Shown one piece after another: positions 35,401 to 40,223 of a stretch of DNA of 40,223 nt. Position numbers and translations under genes: made by a program. The stretch lies in NCBI GenBank assembly GCA_030529995.1, contig JAUMVT010000014.1:1-40223 (forward strand), in the 5' to 3' direction. The number at the start of each line of letters is the position of its first letter. Position 1 is the stretch's first letter. The notes below the pieces were generated by a model that was not told the DNA's origin, did no database searches, and saw only the letters and a list, made by a program, of their open reading frames with translations. The stretch is from Clostridia bacterium. Its GTDB lineage: Bacteria; Bacillota; Clostridia; Christensenellales; Aristaeellaceae.

Positions 35401-36296
35401 GTGAACAGGCGCAAGCATTGCAGCAGGGCACGCTGATCCGGGGCATGGGCGGCTTCTACACCGTTTGTGCTCCGGATGGGAAAAGCTACACCCTGCGCTG
35501 CAAGAAGAAATTCCGGCATCAGCACATTTCCCCCTTGGTGGGGGATGAAGTGCTCTTTTCCCCCGGGGAAGGGGAAGAACACGGCTGGGTGGAGGAAATC
35601 CTCCCCCGGAAAACGGAGTGCATCCGTCCGCCGGTGGCCAATGTATCCCTGCTGCTGATTGTTCTGTGCCCGACGCCTGCCCCGGATTTTCTGCTGGTGG
35701 ATCGGTTGATGGTGCGTGCCCGCAGGCAGGGCATGAAGATACTGCTGGTGGTGACCAAGGGTGACCTTGACAGTGATCTGCCGGAGCAGGTTCGCCGGCA
35801 GTACGCAGGCAGCGACGCGGCGGTGTATGCCGTATGCGCTGAAACCGGCGAAGGACTGGCGGAACTGAAGCAGGCCATGGCAGGAGAGCTGTGCTGCATG
35901 GCAGGGCAATCCGGGGTGGGCAAATCCACCCTGCTGAATGCTTTGCTGGGAGTGCAGCAGGAAACCGGAGAAATCAGCGAAAAAATCCAGCGGGGCAAAA
36001 ACACCACCCGTCACGCGGAACTGCTGATGAAGGACGGCATTCGGGTGCTGGATACCGCCGGCTTCAGCCTGCTGGAGCTGGAGGACGGCATGGAACCCAT
36101 TACCCTGAAGGATGAATATCCGGAGTTCGGGGAATACGAAGGGCTGTGCCGCTTTACCCCCTGCTATCATGACAGGGAGCCGGGGTGCGCCGTCACGGCG
36201 GCCTGTGAGGCAGGCAAGATTGATCCTGACCGGCTCAGCCGGTATCGACAGCTGCTGAATGAAGTTCGTGAGGCATGGAGGGGTCGTTATGATTAA
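35397..36296 (+). CDS. rsgA: Ribosome small-subunit assembly GTPase RsgA
   Basis: A circularly permuted GTPase that checks late 30S maturation. The 299-residue protein has an N-terminal OB fold (about 1-70), then the GTPase motifs in permuted order: TKGD (G4) at 110-113, GQSGVGKST (G1) at 170-178, the threonine-rich G2 loop and DTAG (G3). The C-terminal zinc-binding segment has CRFTPCYHDREPGC. The start overlaps prkC by four bases and the stop overlaps rpe by eight. Confidence 0.95.
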   Translation: MSEQAQALQQGTLIRGMGGFYTVCAPDGKSYTLRCKKKFRHQHISPLVGDEVLFSPGEGEEHGWVEEILPRKTECIRPPVANVSLLLIVLCPTPAPDFLLVDRLMVRARRQGMKILLVVTKGDLDSDLPEQVRRQYAGSDAAVYAVCAETGEGLAELKQAMAGELCCMAGQSGVGKSTLLNALLGVQQETGEISEKIQRGKNTTRHAELLMKDGIRVLDTAGFSLLELEDGMEPITLKDEYPEFGEYEGLCRFTPCYHDREPGCAVTAACEAGKIDPDRLSRYRQLLNEVREAWRGRYD

Positions 36297-36924
36297 GGTT
36301 TCCCCATCAATCCTGGCTGCTGATCCCCTGAAGATGGGGGCGGAAGTGCGGCGCATGACGGATGCAGGCTGCGACTGGCTGCATGTGGATATCATGGATG
36401 CCCACTTTGTGCCCAACCTAAGCTTCGGCCCTTCACTGGTGAAGGCACTGAAGCCTGTGGCAGGGGTTCCGCTGGATGTGCATCTGATGATGGACAACCC
36501 CGGTCAGTACATCGAAGCCTTCATCAAAAACGGTGCGGACATTGTGACCATTCATGCGGAAATTCCGGAAGATACGGAAGCGTTGCTGAAGCGCATTCGC
36601 TTGCTTGGCGCCATGGCAGGCCTGTCCATCAAACCCGGCACGGCGGCGGAGGTGATTCGCCCTCTGTTGCCCCTATGTGATCTGGTGCTGGTGATGACTG
36701 TAGAGCCCGGCTTCGGTGGGCAGTCCTTCCGAGCAGATTGTGCGGACAAGGTTGCTGCCCTGCGGCAAATGGGCTACAAGGGGCTGATTGAAGCCGATGG
36801 GGGCGTATCCCTGAGCAACCTGCCCATGCTGAAGGAAAAAGGCCTGGATGTGGCGGTCATGGGCACGGCCCTGTACAAAAGCGAACATCCCAAAGAAGAC
36901 ATTGACAGTGTTCATGCGCTGTAA
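36289..36924 (+). CDS. rpe: Ribulose-phosphate 3-epimerase
   Basis: Interconverts ribulose-5-phosphate and xylulose-5-phosphate in the pentose phosphate pathway. The 211-residue TIM-barrel protein has the metal-binding LHVDIMDAHFVPN (31-43), DVHLMM (63-68) and VEPGFGGQ motifs, and EADGGV with the catalytic Asp. ATG 36289 is chosen because the family N-terminus starts there and GGAGGGG precedes it. Last gene of the block; a terminator follows at once. Confidence 0.95.
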   Translation: MIKVSPSILAADPLKMGAEVRRMTDAGCDWLHVDIMDAHFVPNLSFGPSLVKALKPVAGVPLDVHLMMDNPGQYIEAFIKNGADIVTIHAEIPEDTEALLKRIRLLGAMAGLSIKPGTAAEVIRPLLPLCDLVLVMTVEPGFGGQSFRADCADKVAALRQMGYKGLIEADGGVSLSNLPMLKEKGLDVAVMGTALYKSEHPKEDIDSVHAL

Positions 36925-36928
36925 TCAA

Positions 36929-36964
36929 AAATCGACCTGCGGAGGAAAATCCGCAGGTCGATTT
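36929..36964. terminator. Bidirectional terminator between rpe and tdk
   Basis: AAATCGACCTGCGGA pairs perfectly with TCCGCAGGTCGATTT over a 6-base loop. It closes both the priA-rpe block and the minus-strand tdk transcript. Confidence 0.9.
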
Positions 36965-36966
36965 GC

Positions 36967-37521
36967 TTACTCGTTCAGTTTCCCGCTTCGCCAGTGCTTG
37001 CGGCACAGGGAAGTGTATTGGCTGTTGCCTCCCAGAAGGATCTGATCCCCCTGCTTCACCACATGCCCGTCCACCACTCGTGCATTGCAGGTGGCCTTCT
37101 TGCCGCACCAGCAAATGGTCTTGACTTCTTCAATGGTATCCGCCCAAGCCATGAGCCACTGGCTGCCTTCAAAAAGATTCCCCTGAAAGTCTGTGCGAAG
37201 TCCGTAGGCGATCACCGGCACATTCAGGTCATCCACAATGTGCACCAGCTCTTCCACCTGCGCCTTGGTCAGGAATTGTGCTTCATCCACAATGACGCAG
37301 GCATAAGGGGTCAGGTCAACTGTGGGAAGCTCTTCCATAAACATGCATTCTGCGGAAAGGCCGCACCGGGAAAGCACCGTGCGCTCCCCGTCCCGGTTAT
37401 CCAGCTTGGGCTTTACCATCAGCACTTGCTGACCCCGTTCCATGTAATTGTACCGCACCATGATTGCATTGGCCGTTTTGCTGGAACCCATGGCCCCATA
37501 GCGGAAATACAGCTTTGCCAT
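36967..37521 (-). CDS. tdk: Thymidine kinase (type II)
   Basis: Phosphorylates thymidine with ATP for DNA-precursor salvage. The 184-residue protein has the N-terminal MAKLYFRYGAMGSSKT with the P-loop GAMGSSKT at 9-16, DEAQF at 79-83 (catalytic Glu in the Walker B region), and a zinc site from CWCG and further cysteines near the end (LCRKHW). The start at 37521 is preferred to 37530 because AGGAGAAGG then has a nine-base spacing and the family N-terminus is met. It follows the DUF5711 gene after 33 bases, so they probably share a transcript. Confidence 0.95.
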   Translation of the reverse strand: MAKLYFRYGAMGSSKTANAIMVRYNYMERGQQVLMVKPKLDNRDGERTVLSRCGLSAECMFMEELPTVDLTPYACVIVDEAQFLTKAQVEELVHIVDDLNVPVIAYGLRTDFQGNLFEGSQWLMAWADTIEEVKTICWCGKKATCNARVVDGHVVKQGDQILLGGNSQYTSLCRKHWRSGKLNE

Positions 37522-37554
37522 TTCGTACATCCTTCTCCTGATGGTTCAGGTTTT

Positions 37555-38706
37555 TTATTCCGGCAGGGTTACTGCATAGACGGTTTCATCGCAGGCCAAG
37601 AGGACTCGGCCGTTTTTCAGCGTGCCCAGGTAGGCCGTGACCGTTTCCCCGTCCCCGATGGGCAGTGCATAGGCGTAAAACTTCTGTGTCGTTACGTCAG
37701 ACCGGTACATGTAGCTGCCGGAAAAGCCATACACGCTTGATCCACGCACCATGGCACCGACGCATACATCCGGCAGGGCAAACCGCCGGTCGTCCGTGCC
37801 GGTCAGCAGGCGCAGGTCGCTGATCTGCTGGCTGTTGCTGGTCTGGCTGGTGGGGGCAAGAAGGAGTTTTGCATCGCCCCGATCAGGCACGTCGTAGTCA
37901 ATCAGCTTCCAGCCGTAAACCAGGATGGTACTGTTGGTATCCTGAACGGCTTTGTAGTTGTAGGTGTAAAGCTGCTGGGTGGTGAAGACACGAAGCTTGT
38001 TGTTTTCGCTGAGTACCTTGTAGGCCAGCTTTTCGCCCACGGAAACCTCGCCGGTGCTCATCTTGCCTACCTGGAAGGTGTTCAGGGTGGAGTTAATGGC
38101 CGTGCCATAGACGTCCATGGCCAGGGTCCACATATACTGCCCCTGATCTCCGTAGAAGCCTACATCCAGCAGGAGCATGTCTTCAAAGGCTTCCCGCTCC
38201 TCATCCACCTGAGAGCCCTTCATATCCAGCACCACCAGGTGAGGGGAGGTGTCGCTGCCGGTGACAACAGCCACGTACTGCTGGCCCACCCGGGCAAACT
38301 GCACCTCGGAGGACATGTTATCGTTGTAGGTAGCGTTGCCGCTTTGGTTTACAATGTATACTTGGGAGCCTTGCCAAATGACCAGATAATCATCCGATGC
38401 GGTGAAGGATGCGCCGCTGCCCACCGGGAAGCTCCAACGGATGCCGCCGTCACTGCTCAGGCAGTGGATGGAGGCATCATCATAGTAGAGAATGTTATTG
38501 CCAAAGGGGGTAACGCTCTGGCTGGCAAAGCAGGTCAGGCGATTGGCACCCATTTCCGTTGTACCGCCCATGTTGCCGATGAAGCGGATCCCCAACAGCA
38601 CCAGCATGATCAGCACCAGCAGAATGACCCAGTTGCGGATCTGCCTTCTGCGGCGGCGCTGTTCCTCCATGCGGTCGATGTACATTGATTTGCCTTTTCC
38701 TTGCAT
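37555..38706 (-). CDS. Membrane-anchored DUF5711-like protein, possible beta-propeller
   Basis: A 383-residue protein with an Arg-rich cytoplasmic start (RRRRRQ), one membrane span (about 24-45) and a large outer domain of repeated beta-strand segments (for example IRWSFPVGSG, DYLVIWQGSQVYIVN) that suggest a PQQ-like propeller. It resembles DUF5711, a clostridial family of unknown role; recalled, not searched. AAAGGAGC lies seven bases before the ATG, but this site can pair with the start of the leader. Downstream lies tdk. No catalytic residues are recognised. Confidence 0.75.
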   Translation of the reverse strand: MQGKGKSMYIDRMEEQRRRRRQIRNWVILLVLIMLVLLGIRFIGNMGGTTEMGANRLTCFASQSVTPFGNNILYYDDASIHCLSSDGGIRWSFPVGSGASFTASDDYLVIWQGSQVYIVNQSGNATYNDNMSSEVQFARVGQQYVAVVTGSDTSPHLVVLDMKGSQVDEEREAFEDMLLLDVGFYGDQGQYMWTLAMDVYGTAINSTLNTFQVGKMSTGEVSVGEKLAYKVLSENNKLRVFTTQQLYTYNYKAVQDTNSTILVYGWKLIDYDVPDRGDAKLLLAPTSQTSNSQQISDLRLLTGTDDRRFALPDVCVGAMVRGSSVYGFSGSYMYRSDVTTQKFYAYALPIGDGETVTAYLGTLKNGRVLLACDETVYAVTLPE

Positions 38707-38712
38707 GACGCT

Positions 38713-38752
38713 GCTCCTTTATCGATTTTAACAAACGCATCCCTAAAGGAGC
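38713..38752 (-). promoter_or_regulatory. Leader hairpin that can mask the ribosome binding site
   Basis: On the minus strand, GCTCCTTTA (38744-38752) is at the expected 5' end of the mRNA and is perfectly complementary to TAAAGGAGC (38713-38721), which contains the Shine-Dalgarno sequence of the DUF5711 gene. The loop is 22 bases. Pairing would block translation. Confidence 0.5.
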
Positions 38753-38762
38753 GTTCAGGAGC

Positions 38763-38791
38763 ATTATACCAAGAAGTCAGCCATCACGCAA
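38763..38791 (-). promoter_or_regulatory. Promoter of the DUF5711-tdk unit
   Basis: On the minus strand, TTGCGT (38786-38791) and TATAAT (38763-38768) with a 17-base spacer, identical in both hexamers to the glnS promoter. Confidence 0.75.
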
Positions 38792-38820
38792 GGCGGGCGA
38801 AAAAAGCCGATTGTGCCCAA

Positions 38821-38847
38821 AGAAAAAGGAGCGTCCCTTGACGCTCC
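38821..38847 (-). terminator. Terminator of the BTAD regulator gene
   Basis: On the minus strand an 8-bp stem GGAGCGTC/GACGCTCC with a four-base loop is followed by TTTTTCT. It lies just after the stop of the regulator gene. Confidence 0.85.
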
Positions 38848-38861
38848 CTGTTTGCGATTGC

Positions 38862-40121
38862 TTATTCTTTACTTTCCTTCTGCTTGCGCTTTCTCTTCTC
38901 GACGGTACCACGATGCTCTTCACCCTGATAGGTTTTGCTGCTCAGGGGGCCGATCCGGTAGCTGAGCATGTAGTTGGAGTTGGGATACTGCTGGTAGAAC
39001 TGCCGCTTCAGCCGCTCCATAACGATTTTGCCGCTTTCATAGTTGACCATGGGCAGCAGCAAGGCATACTGGGTGGCACTGAAGCGGGTAATGGTATCCC
39101 CTTTGCGCAGATTGTGGCGCATCACGTCCAGCAGCCCCTGCATCACATCATTCTGCTTTATGGGGGACAAAGGCTTGGTATCCATGTTGGAGACCATGAC
39201 CAGCGCAATGAACATGCTGGAACCCAGCCGTTCCAGGTTGCGCATTTGCAGGTTATAAATTTCTTTGAACACGGCGTACTCGCACACAAAGGCGCCGGAA
39301 ACCTCGCCGTACTCCTGAAGCTCATCCCGAATGGCATCGATGTTCATGTCCAGGGTTTTGCCGGCCTGGATGATCTGCTTGTAAAACTCCTGAATGCCTT
39401 CCGGGGGCTGTACGCCCAGATACCGGAAGTGCAGGTTGGTGACATGCTTGTATTGCATGAGGGCTTCATTGTTCCGGCAGGTTTTTACCAGAGCGTTCAT
39501 CAGCTGCAAATGAAGCTGCTCATCGAAGGCGTCCACATCCAGAGCGGCACGGCAGACGCTGATGATTTCCTCGTAGTCCTCTTTTTCCTTCAGCAGGTTC
39601 AGGTAGTTGTACACCACCTGCAGGTAGTCATCGTGGAGGGCAACGGAGCGACCCATGATCCATTCTTCCTGATCGTTGCCGTGGAGCAGATTGCCGCCGT
39701 AGAGCCGCATCATCTGCTGAAAATCTTTTTCCGTTTCCTCATCCAGGGTATGGCAGTTCTTCAGCTTCTCGGCAACGGCTTCGAATTCGTACATGTCCAC
39801 CGTTACATTGGGCTGGGGACGCCAGCGATAGCAGCCCCGTTCCGTGCCGATGCACCGGCTGAATTCCGGGCTGATGGAGGACAGGATCACACGCAGGCGG
39901 CTGACCAGAGTTTTCAGGGCACTTTTCGGATTTACGGATGCGTCGTCCGCCCACATGGTTTCAATCAGGCGGTACACGGGGACACTTTCACCGTGCTGCA
40001 ATACAAGGTACTGAAGCAACGCCATGCCCTTACGGCTCTTGCCAACAATTTGATCCACATTGTTGCCATCACAAGTAACGTGGAAACCGCCCAGCATGGT
40101 GATCCGCACCTGTCCGCTCAT
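38862..40121 (-). CDS. BTAD-type transcriptional regulator with degenerate GGDEF-like domain
   Basis: A 419-residue cytoplasmic regulator. Residues about 1-105 fit an OmpR-like winged helix and 108-255 a bacterial transcriptional activator domain, as in SARP/AfsR proteins (MYEFEAVAEKL, then helical repeats). The part from about 275 to 395 resembles a nucleotide-cyclase (GGDEF) fold: GDTITRFSATQYALLLP at 341-357 aligns with the GGDEF loop, but SATQY (348-352) replaces it, so it should not make cyclic-di-GMP. The end is Lys/Arg-rich. ATG 40121 is preferred to TTG 40139 because GAGGG lies seven bases before it. The target genes are not known. The GGDEF resemblance is by eye. Confidence 0.75.
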   Translation of the reverse strand: MSGQVRITMLGGFHVTCDGNNVDQIVGKSRKGMALLQYLVLQHGESVPVYRLIETMWADDASVNPKSALKTLVSRLRVILSSISPEFSRCIGTERGCYRWRPQPNVTVDMYEFEAVAEKLKNCHTLDEETEKDFQQMMRLYGGNLLHGNDQEEWIMGRSVALHDDYLQVVYNYLNLLKEKEDYEEIISVCRAALDVDAFDEQLHLQLMNALVKTCRNNEALMQYKHVTNLHFRYLGVQPPEGIQEFYKQIIQAGKTLDMNIDAIRDELQEYGEVSGAFVCEYAVFKEIYNLQMRNLERLGSSMFIALVMVSNMDTKPLSPIKQNDVMQGLLDVMRHNLRKGDTITRFSATQYALLLPMVNYESGKIVMERLKRQFYQQYPNSNYMLSYRIGPLSSKTYQGEEHRGTVEKRKRKQKESKE

Positions 40122-40160
40122 GGATCCGCCCTCTTTCAAAAAATGCCATAATGGTTACTT

Positions 40161-40193
40161 CAACTTCATAAGGTTGATTGTAAAATGAAGTTG
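40161..40193. promoter_or_regulatory. Inverted repeat upstream of the BTAD regulator gene
   Basis: CAACTTCAT and ATGAAGTTG form perfect 9-base arms 15 bases apart, about 40-70 bases before the regulator start. No convincing promoter pair was found. It may be an operator or the edge of another element beyond the window. Confidence 0.45.
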
Positions 40194-40223
40194 GACACTT
40201 AAAAAGAAAAATCCATAGTGATG

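Noticed and set aside
40140-40223. End of an insertion sequence at the right edge
   Set aside because: AAGTGTCCAACTT on the minus strand recalls some IS termini, but no transposase or second end is in view, so it cannot be supported.

Overview
The window looks like ordinary chromosome from a fairly GC-rich Firmicute of the class Clostridia. The basis is the gene repertoire and gene order: the priA-def-fmt-rsmB-rlmN-prpC-prkC-rsgA-rpe block, a CtsR-type operator before clpB, ECF transporter S components, a WalJ-like hydrolase and soj/spo0J-type parAB. Gene starts mostly carry strong AGGAGG-like ribosome binding sites. I see no rRNA, tRNA, CRISPR array, insertion sequence or prophage. GC content was not computed.

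Layout. 1-1750: two plus-strand genes for membrane-anchored coiled-coil proteins, the second ending in an FMN-binding domain. 1839-6656: glnS, gltX, two ECF S components and mscL, ending at a bidirectional terminator. 6747-9344: clpB on the minus strand behind a CtsR operator. 9503-18240: a plus-strand run of parA, parB, a sugar-phosphate transferase, a two-subunit transketolase, a LicD-family transferase, a WalJ-like hydrolase, a CPBP membrane protease and an ABC-F ATPase. 18305-20925 (minus): an aminotransferase and a HMGL-type acyl transferase (isopropylmalate/homocitrate/Re-citrate synthase type). 21142-22624: a tetR gene divergent from an acetyltransferase gene, with a palindrome lying in two overlapping promoters. 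22626-25944 (minus): pyroglutamyl peptidase, secreted transglutaminase-like protein, guanine deaminase and a small DUF3955 protein. 26071-36924 (plus): the conserved nine-gene priA-rpe block. 36967-40121 (minus): thymidine kinase, a DUF5711 protein and a BTAD-type regulator whose C-terminus resembles a degenerate GGDEF domain.

How the genes fit together. The priA-rpe block joins replication restart, initiator-tRNA formylation and deformylation, rRNA/tRNA methylation, ribosome assembly and Ser/Thr kinase-phosphatase signalling. From def onward every junction overlaps, so translation is probably coupled. The parAB run continues into surface-glycan and cell-envelope genes. The minus-strand pcp operon suggests scavenging of peptides and purines.

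The least ordinary features are: a 14-residue repeat tract that forms the N-terminal extension of RsmB; the BTAD plus degenerate GGDEF protein; the tetR/acetyltransferase control region with a possible switching RNA leader; a leader of the DUF5711 gene that can pair with its own ribosome binding site; and the paired coiled-coil/flavin proteins at the left end. I found no obviously new multi-gene defence or mobile system.
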